Shown here one piece after another: positions 48,471-57,594 of a DNA stretch of 64,000 nt. Location: assembly GCF_018390605.1 (NCBI RefSeq), contig NZ_JAHBGD010000024.1, positions 1 through 64,000 of the forward strand, in the 5' to 3' direction. This stretch comes from Ancylobacter defluvii. GTDB lineage: Bacteria; Pseudomonadota; Alphaproteobacteria; Rhizobiales; Xanthobacteraceae. A model generated the notes under the pieces. The model saw only the letters and a program-made list of their open reading frames with translations. It had not been told where the DNA came from and searched no databases. The position numbers and the translations under genes were made by a program. The first letter of the stretch is position 1; every line of letters starts with the position of its first letter.

Positions 48471-49109
48471 TCAGGGCCGGAAGGTCAGCCGCACGAAATC
48501 GCGGAACAGCAGGACTTGCCGCGGCAGGATGGACGGGTCGCGCAGTGCCCGTCCCATCACCAGCCCGCCTTCGATCAGCGTCGACATCATGTCGGCGAGG
48601 GCATCGAGATCGACCGGTTCCGCCGGCGGATAGGCCGCGACGATCCGGGCGAAGCGCTCGCGGAACCGCACCCGCCAGGACAGCACGCTCTGGGCGTTGA
48701 GCTCGTGGATGGTGCGGTCGAACAGCTGGTCCTGGTAGCAGAGCGTCGCGGCGATACAGCCCGGATGCGCCTCCGGCAGCGCCGCCATCATTTCCGCGAA
48801 CAGGCGCAGCGCCACCAGGAAGCCATGCAGCGGATCGTCGTTGAGTTCGTCGGCACGACGGAACAGGTCGTCGAGCAATTCGCGCTCGCGCACGATGTGC
48901 CGTTCCAGCAGCGCCCGCGCCAGGTCGTTCTTGTCCTTGAAATGATAGAAGAAGCCGCTCTTGGTGATGCCGACGCCGGCGACCAGTTCCTCGATCGAGG
49001 TGGCGACGAATCCCTTGGCCAGCACCTGCTGCTCGGCGAGGTCGAGCAGGCGCTTGCGCGTGTCGATGCTGCGCCGTCGCGGCAGCAGCTCGGACTGGGA
49101 CTGGGACAT
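48471..49109 (-). CDS. TetR/AcrR family transcriptional regulator
   Basis: A 212-residue repressor-type regulator. The N-terminal helix-turn-helix spans about residues 16-65 (DTRKRLLDLAEQQVLAKGF, then GVGITKSGFFYHFKDKNDL). The ligand domain includes HPGCIAATLCYQDQLFD, similar to TetR_C-type proteins that sense small electrophiles or drugs, but the ligand is unknown. Divergent from a homocysteine methyltransferase-family gene 220 bp away, which is the natural candidate target. Confidence 0.88.
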   Translation of the reverse strand: MSQSQSELLPRRRSIDTRKRLLDLAEQQVLAKGFVATSIEELVAGVGITKSGFFYHFKDKNDLARALLERHIVRERELLDDLFRRADELNDDPLHGFLVALRLFAEMMAALPEAHPGCIAATLCYQDQLFDRTIHELNAQSVLSWRVRFRERFARIVAAYPPAEPVDLDALADMMSTLIEGGLVMGRALRDPSILPRQVLLFRDFVRLTFRP

Positions 49110-49112
49110 GAC

Positions 49113-49130
49113 GTTACTGTACCATAGGTA
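49113..49130. promoter_or_regulatory. Possible TetR-type operator
   Basis: TTACTGTACCATAGGTAA has outer TTAC/GTAA arms and an inner TACC-ATA-GGTA inverted repeat, immediately before the tetR start codon. The arms are short, so this is tentative. Confidence 0.3.
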
Positions 49131-49329
49131 AAGCTCGTCGCACGCGCCCGGTGGGAAAGCGGCCGACCCGCAGGCGCGTCGTCGTCATAAATGGCCGTTC
49201 CGTCACGTAAAATCGCGACGCGCCCCGTACTGGACCATGCGAACGCTAGGCGCGGCAGCCAAATCCGGCACAATCCGCCGCGAAACCGGGGACGCCTCAG
49301 TGCACCCGCCACTCGCCGGGAGGATCAAA

Positions 49330-50286
49330 ATGCCCAAGTATCGCCACGCCCTGCCACTGCTGTCCGACGACATCTTCATCATGGATGCCGGCATGGAGAC
49401 CACCTTCATCTTTCACGAAGGCATCGACCTGCCCTGTTTCGCCTCCTTCGACCTGATGAAGGATGAGAACGGACGCGATCGGCTGCGGGCCTATTACACG
49501 CGCTTCGCCGAACTCGCCTGCGCGCGAGGGGTCGGCTTCGTACTCGACGCGCCGACCTGGCGGGCCAATGCCGATTGGGGCGCCAGGCTCGGCTTCGATG
49601 CCGCCGCCCTCGCCGATGTGAACCGCCGGGCCATCGACCTGCTGGTCGAGCTGCGGCAGCGCTACGAAACCCCCGCCTCGCGAATGGTGGTGAGCGGCGT
49701 GGTCGGCCCGCGCGGCGACGGCTACCAGACCGGCACCATCATGACCGCCGAGCAGGCGGCGCACTACCACGCCGCTCAGATCGAGACCTTCGCCGACAGC
49801 GAGGCCGACATGGTGGGCGCCTACACGCTCAACTATGTCGAGGAGGCAGTCGGCATCGCGCTGGCCGCCAAGGCGGTGAACCTGCCCTCGGTGATCTCCT
49901 TCACGCTGGAGACCGACGGGCGGCTTCCCTCCGGCCAGAACCTTCGCGAGGCGGTGGAGCAGGTGGATGCCGAGAGCGGCGCCGCGCCGGCCTACTTCAT
50001 GATCAACTGCGCCCACCCGACCCATTTCGAGAACCTGATCGCTACGGGTGGCGACTGGCTCGACCGGGTGCGCGGGGTGCGGGCCAATGCGTCTTCCCGC
50101 AGCCATGCCGAACTCGATGCGGCGCCCGACCTCGATGCCGGCGACCCGGTGCAGTTGGGCCACCAATATCGCAGCCTGCGGGACCGGATGCGCCATCTCA
50201 CGGTGCTCGGCGGCTGCTGCGGCACCGATTACCGGCACATCGAGCAGATCTGCCTCGCCTGCCTGCCGGCGCAGCAGGCGGCCTGA
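49330..50286 (+). CDS. Homocysteine S-methyltransferase family protein
   Basis: A 318-residue TIM-barrel protein of the zinc-dependent homocysteine methyltransferase family (MmuM/BHMT type). It starts with the DAGMETTFIFHEG strand; the zinc cysteines are one in MINCAHPTHF and two in LGGCCGTD near the C terminus. The methyl donor (S-methylmethionine, S-adenosylmethionine or betaine) cannot be told from sequence. ATG 49330 follows GGGAGGATCAAA. Divergent from the TetR regulator. Confidence 0.87.
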   Translation: MPKYRHALPLLSDDIFIMDAGMETTFIFHEGIDLPCFASFDLMKDENGRDRLRAYYTRFAELACARGVGFVLDAPTWRANADWGARLGFDAAALADVNRRAIDLLVELRQRYETPASRMVVSGVVGPRGDGYQTGTIMTAEQAAHYHAAQIETFADSEADMVGAYTLNYVEEAVGIALAAKAVNLPSVISFTLETDGRLPSGQNLREAVEQVDAESGAAPAYFMINCAHPTHFENLIATGGDWLDRVRGVRANASSRSHAELDAAPDLDAGDPVQLGHQYRSLRDRMRHLTVLGGCCGTDYRHIEQICLACLPAQQAA

Positions 50287-50299
50287 GCGGCGGGAGGCG

Positions 50300-50328
50300 G
50301 CGTCACCGACGCGTCATCGGGACGTTAC
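50300..50328 (+). promoter_or_regulatory. PHO-box-like direct repeats
   Basis: Three 7-mers GCGTCAC, GCGTCAT and ACGTTAC are each separated by four bases, giving the 11-bp period of PhoB-binding PHO boxes (CTGTCAT repeats). They lie 76-104 bp before the start of the secreted phytase-like gene. Confidence 0.5.
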
Positions 50329-50403
50329 GTCACCGACACGCTCCGGCGTCACAGGAGGGGGCATCGCGGCGCCCGCGCCGCACGTTCCTTCAGGAGACCC
50401 GCC

Positions 50404-51771
50404 ATGACCCGCACCTCGTTCCGTGCGTCCCTGCTCGCCGGTGCCGCCCTGGCACTGGTCGCGCTGGCGCCGGCCGCGCACGCCGACCAGGCTTTCCCCG
50501 CCACGCTCGCCGGCCATGCCGTGCTGCCGGCGGAGAGCTTTGTCGAGGTGCCCGCCGACGCCCCGGCCGACCTCAAGACCTCCGGCAAATACACCACCGG
50601 CAAGCGGGTCGAGGCGATCGGCACGGTGGAAGGCAAGTCGGCCGGCCGCCCCACCGGCGTGTCGGTGCCGTTCAAGGGCCAGCCGCTTCAGGGCCATTCC
50701 GGCATCAAGGTGATGGCGGATGGCAGCTTCTGGATCATCACCGACAACGGCATGGGCGCGAAGGCCAACAGCCCGGATTCGGCGCTCTACCTCAACCGCT
50801 ACAAGATCGACTGGCAGACCGGCCGGTTCGAGCGCCTCGAGACCGTCTTCCTCACCGATCCGGACAAGAAGGTGCCGTTCCGCATCGTCCATGAGGGCAC
50901 CGAGAAGCGCTACCTCACCGGCGCCGACTTCGACCCCGAAAGCTTCCAGATCATCGGCGACGACTTCTGGATCGGCGAGGAATTCGGCCCCTACCTGATC
51001 CGGGCCGACAAGAGCGGCAAGGTGCTCGGCGTCTTCGAGACCGTCGCCGGCGAAACCCCGGTGCGCTCGCCCGACCATTACGCCGTCACCTCGGCCGGCG
51101 CGCCGAACGCCACGGCCGAGTTCAACGCCCGCCGCTCCAAGGGCTATGAGGGCATGGCCGCCTCCAAGGATGGCAAGTTCCTCTACGCGCTGCTCGAAGG
51201 CCCGCTGTGGGACGCGGCGAAGAAGGATTGGCAGAAGACCGCCGAGGGCAAGGAATTCCTGCCGATCCTCGAATTCGACGTCGCCGGGCAGAAGTGGACC
51301 GGCCGCATCTGGCAGTACCCGCTGGAGCAGAACGGCAACGCCATCGGCGACTTCAACATGATCGACGGCACCACTGGCCTGATCATCGAGCGCGACAATG
51401 GCGAAGGCACCGGCGACAAGGCCTGCGCCGCCGGCACCAAGGGGCCGGACTGCTTCCACGACCTCGCCAAGTTCAAGCGCATCTACAAGATCGAGCTCAC
51501 CGACGCCAATGCCGGCGGCCTGGTGCGCAAGATCGGCCATATCGACCTGATGGCCATCGCCGACCCGGACAAGAAGTCGCGCAAGCCGCTCACCGACGGC
51601 AAGCTCGCCTTCCCGTTCTTCACCATCGAGGACGTGGACGTCGTCGATGCCACCCACATCGTGGTCGGCAACGACAACAACCTGCCGTTCTCCTCCTCGC
51701 GCGACCCGAAGAAGGCCGACGACAACGAGCTGATCCTGCTCGAGGTCGGCGAGTTCCTGAAGGCGAAGTGA
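50404..51771 (+). CDS. Secreted phytase-like esterase
   Basis: A 455-residue exported protein. The signal peptide SLLAGAALALVALAPAAHA ends before DQAF. The mature part belongs to the esterase-like-activity-of-phytase family (beta-propeller type), with SGIKVMADGSFWIITDNGMGAKANSPDS near residues 100-127 and EGMAASKDGKFLYALLEGPL near 241-260. Members have weak phosphatase or esterase activity and may release phosphate from organic esters in the periplasm. A PHO-box-like repeat upstream supports a phosphate link. ATG 50404 follows CAGGAGACC. Confidence 0.82.
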   Translation: MTRTSFRASLLAGAALALVALAPAAHADQAFPATLAGHAVLPAESFVEVPADAPADLKTSGKYTTGKRVEAIGTVEGKSAGRPTGVSVPFKGQPLQGHSGIKVMADGSFWIITDNGMGAKANSPDSALYLNRYKIDWQTGRFERLETVFLTDPDKKVPFRIVHEGTEKRYLTGADFDPESFQIIGDDFWIGEEFGPYLIRADKSGKVLGVFETVAGETPVRSPDHYAVTSAGAPNATAEFNARRSKGYEGMAASKDGKFLYALLEGPLWDAAKKDWQKTAEGKEFLPILEFDVAGQKWTGRIWQYPLEQNGNAIGDFNMIDGTTGLIIERDNGEGTGDKACAAGTKGPDCFHDLAKFKRIYKIELTDANAGGLVRKIGHIDLMAIADPDKKSRKPLTDGKLAFPFFTIEDVDVVDATHIVVGNDNNLPFSSSRDPKKADDNELILLEVGEFLKAK

Positions 51772-51815
51772 GATAGATGCCGCGATCGTCCGGCCGGGTC
51801 TCCCGGCCGGACAGC

Positions 51816-52682
51816 CTATTCGGCGGCGTCGGGCAGCGTCGGCGTCGGCTTGCGCAGGATGAGGGCGACGCCGACCACCATGATCAGCGCGCCGATCATC
51901 TTCACCGGCGAGGGATCGTCGCCGATCAGCACGATGCCGAACAGCACGGTGAGCAGCGGGTTGAGCATCGAATACGGCACCACCGCATTGATCGAATGCC
52001 GCTGCAGCAGCCAGTACCAGATGCCGTAGCCGATGATCGAGGAGCCGACGGCGCTGTAGACCACCGAGAACCAGCCGTTCCAGCCGGCGGTCGCGACCAT
52101 GCCCCAGTGGTCGGCTTCCAATATCCACGACGCCAGCAGCAATTGCGGCACCGAGAACAGCGACGACCAGCCCATCATCGCCATCGGGCGGATGCCCTCC
52201 ACCTGCTTGACGATGAGATTGGTCACCGCCCAGCCGGTGGCGCTGATCAATAGCAGCACCAGCGCAGAGGCCGGCGGCAGGGTCGGGCCGATCGCCAGCA
52301 CCAATATGCCGGCCACCGAGATCGCGAGGCCGGCGGAGCGCGTCAGCCCCAGCGGCTCGCGCAGCAGCAAGCAGGCCAGCACCGTCGCGATCGGGGCCCC
52401 CAGTTGCAGCACCACCGCGCTGGTGCCGGCCTCGGCATGTTCCAGCGCCGTGAACAACAGGCCGAAATGGATGGTGCCGAAGGTGAAGGACACCAGCAGC
52501 ACGCCGGGCAATTGCCGGCGCGTGATGCGGGTGAACGGCACCAGAAGCAGCGAGACCAGGGTAAAGCGCAACGCCGTCGTCAGCAGCGGCGGGATCTCCG
52601 CCACCCCGAGCTTGATGACGATCATGTTGAACGCCCACAGGCAGACGACGGTGAGGGCGAGCAGCTTGTCGCGGAACGGCAT
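51816..52682 (-). CDS. EamA/DMT family transporter
   Basis: A 288-residue inner-membrane protein with ten hydrophobic helices in two EamA repeats (first from LLALTVVCLWAFNMIVIKLG, second from ALVLLLISATGWAVTNLIVKQ). Such proteins usually export amino acids or other small metabolites (RhtA/YedA-like); the substrate is unknown. The ATG at 52682 gives the family start; the frame is open upstream. Convergent with the phytase-like gene and divergent from the esterase gene. Confidence 0.88.
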   Translation of the reverse strand: MPFRDKLLALTVVCLWAFNMIVIKLGVAEIPPLLTTALRFTLVSLLLVPFTRITRRQLPGVLLVSFTFGTIHFGLLFTALEHAEAGTSAVVLQLGAPIATVLACLLLREPLGLTRSAGLAISVAGILVLAIGPTLPPASALVLLLISATGWAVTNLIVKQVEGIRPMAMMGWSSLFSVPQLLLASWILEADHWGMVATAGWNGWFSVVYSAVGSSIIGYGIWYWLLQRHSINAVVPYSMLNPLLTVLFGIVLIGDDPSPVKMIGALIMVVGVALILRKPTPTLPDAAE

Positions 52683-52955
52683 TGCAGACCAATGGCGAGA
52701 AAACGCGGATGCGGCCCGGCACCGGAACGCAAGCTGCCGGACGATTCGGTGTGCACCGGTCCGGCGGGATGGGACATACCCCCCGCCCGCGACGAAGCAA
52801 AGACCCGGCGGGCCATGCCTGCCCTGCGGGCCGGACATGGCCGCGGCGGTGACAACTGTAGGAGAGGGTTGCGGGGGATAGCGCCAAGGCCGGCATCAGG
52901 CGAAACCGGCATGGCCGCGGCGCCCTGCCGCTTTGCCTGCGCCGGGCACCGCATT

Positions 52956-53663
52956 ATGGTGCGCGCCATGCTTGATCTCTCCCTCCTCGGCCGCCTCCAG
53001 TTCCAGCACGCCGCCCCGACCAAGCCGCCGCTGCCGCCCGGCCGGCACGATCTCGGCCTGTTCGATGAACGCGATTATGTGCTGATCGTGCCGGAAGGCA
53101 TCGATCCGGCGCGGCCGACGCCGTTCATGTCGCTGTTCCACGGCGGCGGCGGCAGTGCCGAGAAGATCCTGCCGATCATGCGCCACCATGCCGAGGCGCG
53201 CGGCTTCCTGCTGCTGGTGCCGCAATCGCTGTTCCCCACCTGGGACATCGTCATCGCCGGCAATGGCCCCGACCGTGAGCGGCTGGACATCGGCTTTGCC
53301 GAAGTGGCGTCGCGCTTCACCCTGGATCCGGGGCATTTCGCCTTTGCCGGCCATTCCGATGGCGGCAGCTACTCGCTATCCACCGGCCTGTCGAACGGCC
53401 ATCTGGTCAGCCACATCCTCGCCTTCTCCGCCGGCTTCATGACGGTGCTGGCGCAGGAGGGCGAGCCGAAGGTGTTCATCGCCCACGGCCAGAACGACAC
53501 CCAGACGCCGATCCGCACCGCCGGCCGCTCGCATGCCGCCAAGCTGCGGGCGGCCGGCTACGAGCTCACCTATGTCGAGCATGACGGGCCGCATGCCTCG
53601 CAGCCGCCGATGGTGCAGCTCGGCGTCGACTATTTCCTCGACGCCATCGAGCGTCCGGCCTGA
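52956..53663 (+). CDS. Alpha/beta-hydrolase (PHB depolymerase/esterase-like)
   Basis: A 235-residue alpha/beta-hydrolase. The oxyanion loop is FHGGGGSAE, the nucleophile elbow GHSDGG, with a distal Asp in HGQNDTQTP and a His in DGPHASQPP as the likely acid and base. No signal peptide is visible. It resembles small esterases of the FrsA/PHB-depolymerase-like kind; substrate unknown. ATGs at 52956 (MVRAMLDLS) and 52968 (MLDLS) are both possible and neither has a good ribosome-binding site. Confidence 0.82.
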   Translation: MVRAMLDLSLLGRLQFQHAAPTKPPLPPGRHDLGLFDERDYVLIVPEGIDPARPTPFMSLFHGGGGSAEKILPIMRHHAEARGFLLLVPQSLFPTWDIVIAGNGPDRERLDIGFAEVASRFTLDPGHFAFAGHSDGGSYSLSTGLSNGHLVSHILAFSAGFMTVLAQEGEPKVFIAHGQNDTQTPIRTAGRSHAAKLRAAGYELTYVEHDGPHASQPPMVQLGVDYFLDAIERPA

Positions 53664-53672
53664 ACGACAAAA

Positions 53673-53697
53673 CGCGCCCGCTTTGGAAGCGGGCGCG
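53673..53697. terminator. Bidirectional terminator between esterase and fdh
   Basis: CGCGCCCGCTT and AAGCGGGCGCG form a perfect 11-bp stem with loop TGG. On the minus strand TTTTG follows, so it fits termination of fdh; on the plus strand it lies 9 bases after the esterase stop. Confidence 0.7.
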
Positions 53698-53756
53698 CAA
53701 GTTCTCCGAGTACGCACGGTGTGGGAAAGGGCCGCTGAAGCGCGCCCCTTCGGGAG

Positions 53757-53794
53757 CGGCATGCGATCGCCGCGCAGACGGCGCCCGCATGCCG
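53757..53794 (-). terminator. Large hairpin just downstream of fdh
   Basis: CGGCATGCG (53757-53765) and CGCATGCCG (53786-53794) pair perfectly, with further pairing inside the loop. It begins 14 bases after the fdh stop and lacks a U-tract. Confidence 0.5.
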
Positions 53795-53807
53795 ATAGCG
53801 AGAGGCG

Positions 53808-55013
53808 TCAGCTCGCCTTCTTGAACTTCGCGGCCTCTTCCGAACCGCCGGTGGCATTGCCCTTGGAGTAGGAATGCGCGCCGACGCCGGCGAGATTGCC
53901 GCCCTGCACGATCAGATATTCGTCGCGGATCGCACGACCCTCGAAGAAGCACTCCAGGATCTCGCGCGTGCCGGCCGCATAGCGGCTCTGGGCGGTGAGC
54001 GAGGTGCCGGACATATGCGGGGTCATGCCGTTCCACGCCATGGTGCGCCAGGGATGGTCGGCCGGCGCCGGCTGCGGGAACCACACATCGCCGGCATAGC
54101 CGGCGAGCTGGCCGTTCTCCAGCGCACGGGCGATGGCGTCGCGGTCGCACAGCTTGCCGCGGGCGGTGTTGACGATATAGGCGCCGCGCTTGAACAGCTT
54201 CAGCGTCTCGTCATTGACCATGTGCTCGGTCTCGGGATGCAGCGGGCAGTTCAGCGTCACCACGTCGCAATGCGGGTACATGTCCTTCGGCGAGTCGTGC
54301 CAGGTGAGGTTCAGTTCCTTCTCGACCGATTCCGGCAGGCGGTGGCGGTCGGTGTAGTGCAGCTTCACGTCGAACGGCGCCAGGCGGCGCAGTACGGCGA
54401 GGCCGATGCGGCCGGCGGCGACGGTGCCGACGCTCATGGCTTCGAGATCGTAGGAATGCGCCACGCAGTCGGCGATGTTCCAGCCGCCCTTGCGGGCCCA
54501 GTCATGCGCGGGAAGGTAGTTGCGCACCAGGCCGAGGATCATCATCACCACATGCTCGGCGACGCTGATCGAGTTGCAGTAGGTGACCTCGGCCACGGTG
54601 ATGTTGCGGTCGATGGCCGATTGCAGGTCGACATGGTCGGAACCGATGCCGGCGGTCAGCGCCAGCTTCAGGTTCTTCGCCTTGGCGATGCGCTCGGGCG
54701 TGAGGTAGGCCGGCCAGAACGGCTGGGAGATCACGATGTCGGCATCGACGAGCTCCTTCTCGAACACCGAGTCCGGGCCGTCCTTGTCGGAGGTCACCAC
54801 CAGCGTGTGGCCGTTGGATTCGAGATATTTGCGCAGGCCGAGCTCACCGGAGACCGAGCCGAGCATGGTGCCGGGGACGAAGTCGATCGCCTTCGGCGTC
54901 GGCAGGGTCTGGCCGCCCGGATAATGGTCGATCTTCGGCAGGCCGTCGCGCGCATAGGTCTTGGGGTAGCCGTCGATCGGATCGTCGTACAGAACACACA
55001 GAACCTTGGCCAT
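53808..55013 (-). CDS. fdh: NAD-dependent formate dehydrogenase
   Basis: A 401-residue metal-free formate dehydrogenase that oxidises formate to CO2 with NAD+ in the cytoplasm. It matches the Pseudomonas sp. 101 enzyme in length, and every key residue is present at +1 numbering: Ile123, Asn147, Asp222 (NAD+ selectivity, in HYTDRHRLPE), Arg285 (NTARGKL), Gln314 (WFPQPAP) and His333 (MTPHMSGTS). The nucleotide motif is GTVAAGRIGLAV. The ATG at 55013 has GGAGGAG upstream. Such enzymes are typical of methylotrophs and facultative autotrophs (Ancylobacter, Starkeya, Xanthobacter). A LysR regulator lies upstream on the same strand. Confidence 0.97.
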   Translation of the reverse strand: MAKVLCVLYDDPIDGYPKTYARDGLPKIDHYPGGQTLPTPKAIDFVPGTMLGSVSGELGLRKYLESNGHTLVVTSDKDGPDSVFEKELVDADIVISQPFWPAYLTPERIAKAKNLKLALTAGIGSDHVDLQSAIDRNITVAEVTYCNSISVAEHVVMMILGLVRNYLPAHDWARKGGWNIADCVAHSYDLEAMSVGTVAAGRIGLAVLRRLAPFDVKLHYTDRHRLPESVEKELNLTWHDSPKDMYPHCDVVTLNCPLHPETEHMVNDETLKLFKRGAYIVNTARGKLCDRDAIARALENGQLAGYAGDVWFPQPAPADHPWRTMAWNGMTPHMSGTSLTAQSRYAAGTREILECFFEGRAIRDEYLIVQGGNLAGVGAHSYSKGNATGGSEEAAKFKKAS

Positions 55014-55319
55014 GTCGGTATCTCCTCCTGTTGGTCCCCGCGGACCGTTGGGGTGAGCGGAGGCGTTCCCGCTGCATGCGCAGCCGGCCGAAAGGTATCG
55101 GTGCCTGTCCTGATCCGAACCGCCCGCCCTGTTCCGGGGTCGATGCCCGGCAAGGTGGAGCCTTCGGGTCTCCTCCGCGCCGACGCGGGCCGGGAACTCG
55201 CTGCCCCGCTTCGTCGTCGACCCCGTCAGAGTGCGCGGTTGGAGGTAGCGCTTCAAATCGAAAGGGGTGAACAATTGATAGATATTGCAAATCAATGATC
55301 TGCGTTTACGCGAAATTTT
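55014..55319. other. fdh promoter region
   Basis: 306 bp between the fdh start and the lysR stop. The fdh-proximal part is GC-rich with a strong ribosome-binding site; the lysR-proximal 60 bp are AT-rich and contain a LysR-type inverted repeat. I see no gene. Confidence 0.6.
55274..55296 (-). promoter_or_regulatory. LysR-type box upstream of fdh
   Basis: ATTGAT and ATCAAT are separated by 11 bases, the T-N11-A architecture of LysR-type operators. It lies 261 bp before the fdh start, in an AT-rich stretch, and is the natural target of the adjacent LysR protein. Confidence 0.5.
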
Positions 55320-56216
55320 CTAATCAAACTTTCCCATGCCGCCGGAGCGGGCCAGCTTGAGCAGCGCCGCCGCCACCGGCGGCAGCGGGTCGCGGTCGGA
55401 GACGACGAGGCCGACCGGCTGCACGTGCTCGGGCTCGACCAGCGGCACTGCCACGAGACCGCCCCCCTCGCCCAGCCCGGCGAAGCTGGCCGACGGCACG
55501 ATGCTGCCCCACGGCCCGCGCCGGACGAAGGCCCAGATGCCCATGAAGGAGTTGGTCTCGATCTCCGGCTGCGAGGCGAGGCCGAGTTCGGCCAGCACCT
55601 GGTCGATGATGCGGCGGTTCTGCATGTCGGGGGTGAGCAGGCACAGCGGCTCCGCCGCCGCCTGCGCCCAGCTGATCGAGCGCCGCCGGGCAACCTTCTC
55701 GGTAGCGCGGGTCACGTAAACATAGCGCTCGGCATAGAGGTCGAGCCGCCGCACCCGGCTCAGCGGCTCATTCTCGAGATAGGTGATCCCCGCATCGAGC
55801 TCCAGTTCGTCGAGCCCGCGCTGGATCTGCGCCGAACTCAGCGAGAACATTTGCACCTTCACCCCGGGATGCCGGGTGCGGAACGGCGCCAGCAGCGCCG
55901 GCGCCGCCGCGGTGACGGAGGGGATCGCCCCCACCCGCAGCGTGCCGGAAAGCCGGCCGACCGCGTCCGCCTTCTCCTGACGCAGGCTGTCATAATCGGC
56001 GACGATCTGCCGGGCCCAGCCCAGCACCCGTTCGCCCTCGGCGGTAAAGCCGAGAAAGCGATGGCCACGCACCACCAGCGGCAGCCCGAGTTCTTCCTCC
56101 AGCTTGCGCAGGCCGGCCGACAGCGTCGGTTGCGAGACGTTGCAGGCTTCCGCGGCGCGGGCGAAATGCTTCTCGCGCGCCAACGCCACCAGATAGTGCA
56201 TCTGCCGGACGAACAT
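55320..56216 (-). CDS. LysR-family transcriptional regulator (putative fdh activator)
   Basis: A 298-residue LysR-type regulator. The winged helix-turn-helix is at residues 1-60 (HFARAAEACNVSQPTLSAGLRKLEEELGLPLVVR), and the effector domain follows (LRVGAIPSVTAAAPALLAPF). It resembles the regulators found next to formate dehydrogenase genes. ATG 56216 follows AAGGAG; the frame is open 12 codons upstream. It is encoded upstream of fdh on the same strand, so control by binding the 55274 box is plausible. Confidence 0.9.
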   Translation of the reverse strand: MFVRQMHYLVALAREKHFARAAEACNVSQPTLSAGLRKLEEELGLPLVVRGHRFLGFTAEGERVLGWARQIVADYDSLRQEKADAVGRLSGTLRVGAIPSVTAAAPALLAPFRTRHPGVKVQMFSLSSAQIQRGLDELELDAGITYLENEPLSRVRRLDLYAERYVYVTRATEKVARRRSISWAQAAAEPLCLLTPDMQNRRIIDQVLAELGLASQPEIETNSFMGIWAFVRRGPWGSIVPSASFAGLGEGGGLVAVPLVEPEHVQPVGLVVSDRDPLPPVAAALLKLARSGGMGKFD

Positions 56217-56328
56217 GGCGGCGCTCCTTGCGGCTCCCGATGGTCGGGCCACTCATCGATAGAAAAGCGCTCTCGATTCGAGAAGATCAATATGATCTTC
56301 CCTATCGCCTCATATCTCGGCTGCCGCT

Positions 56329-57231
56329 TCAATCGGCGGCGTGAGCCGCCTTCGCATAGGCTCGCATGCGGCGGGCGAAAGGCTTCGGCCGCTCGGCGAA
56401 CAGGCACGCCTGCAGGCGCATGGCGCGGCGAACCAGCTTCTTCTGCTGCGCCTGCGCGCCCTCCACCACCTCGGCGCGCCAGCCAGTCTCGGCCGGCCCC
56501 TCGGCCAGCACCGCCTCGACCAGCACGGCGAGATCGTGGTGATGGCCCAGCTTGTCGCGCAGGTCCTGCAGTTCCTTCACCCAGATCTCGCCGAGAGCCG
56601 GCCAGCACGGCGCGATCACCTCCATCTGGTAGCGATGGGCGATCACTGCCTTGCGCAACTCGTGCAGCTCGACGTCGTCGGAAATGTCGATCGATCGGCC
56701 GCGCCGGCGTGCCCGCTGATAGTCGGTGGCGATGGCAGCGATCACGGTTTCGGGACCTGAAGCCCCGCCCATCGCCGCGACGGCGCTGCCGCATCGCGCG
56801 ACAAGAGCACTCATGCCGGCGTGGACGTTAGGCGGGATCGGCTCCGCCGCCTCACCGCCGCCGTCCGCCAGCACCGCGCCGGCGGCCCGGTGAGCCTCCG
56901 GGGTCAGCCGTCCCTTCTCGACCAGCCGGTCGAGCGTCTCGCGCATCACCACTCTGTCGCGGGCACCGGACAGCGTGCGCGCCGCCGTGCCGATCTCCTC
57001 GCGCAGGGCACGGGCGTCCCGGCGACCGGCGCCGCGCACCAGCCGCAGCAATCCCCGCAACTGCTTGAACGCCTTGCGCACGTCATGCACCGCCTCGGCG
57101 GGATCCTCGCGTTCCAGCGCGCTGCGAGCCGCGGCGACCGCCGCCATCAGCGCGGCGCCCAGCAGGCCGGAAGCCGGGGCGGCTGCGGGCCCCTTCGGCG
57201 GCACGGCATCTTTGTCCAGATGGGCGCGCAT
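56329..57231 (-). CDS. CHAD domain-containing protein
   Basis: A 300-residue helical protein consisting of a CHAD domain. Conserved basic and histidine positions are visible in EAVHDVRKAFKQLRGLLRLVR, ELHELRKAVIAHRYQME and KLGHHHDLAVLVEA. CHAD domains bind polyphosphate through these residues. There is no CYTH domain fused and no polyphosphate kinase or exopolyphosphatase gene nearby, so it is a stand-alone CHAD protein. Divergent from the initiator tRNA region. Confidence 0.87.
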   Translation of the reverse strand: MRAHLDKDAVPPKGPAAAPASGLLGAALMAAVAAARSALEREDPAEAVHDVRKAFKQLRGLLRLVRGAGRRDARALREEIGTAARTLSGARDRVVMRETLDRLVEKGRLTPEAHRAAGAVLADGGGEAAEPIPPNVHAGMSALVARCGSAVAAMGGASGPETVIAAIATDYQRARRRGRSIDISDDVELHELRKAVIAHRYQMEVIAPCWPALGEIWVKELQDLRDKLGHHHDLAVLVEAVLAEGPAETGWRAEVVEGAQAQQKKLVRRAMRLQACLFAERPKPFARRMRAYAKAAHAAD

Positions 57232-57383
57232 GGAAATTTCCTATTTCCTTCAAGCTATTATGCGAGCAATCCACCGAAAAGGCGACAGTTGGACGACAAA
57301 TATTCGCCTGCCCCCTTTCAATTACGGGTGGGGATTGCTAGATACCCGCCATCGCCGACGGCAACTGCCGCACCGGCCTCTGA

Positions 57384-57460
<77 letters not shown>

Positions 57461-57487
57461 AACTATGATAGCAATATCAGGATATTG

Positions 57488-57513
57488 AAAAAGCCGCCTT
57501 CGGGCGGCTTTTT
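57488..57513 (+). terminator. Rho-independent terminator of the tRNA gene
   Basis: AAAAAGCCGCC and GGCGGCTTTTT with a TTCG tetraloop, followed by more T residues. It lies 27 bases after the tRNA. Confidence 0.93.
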
Positions 57514-57594
57514 CTTTGTCCATTCATCTGTCGCCACCGGGTTGCCACGGCGAGGAGGTAACGCAGGGTATTGCGGAGAAGCATCCTGCCGCCC

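Noticed and set aside
49330..50286. A SAM or SAH riboswitch before the homocysteine methyltransferase-family gene
   Set aside because: I could not fold any known SAM or SAH motif in the 220 bp upstream region.
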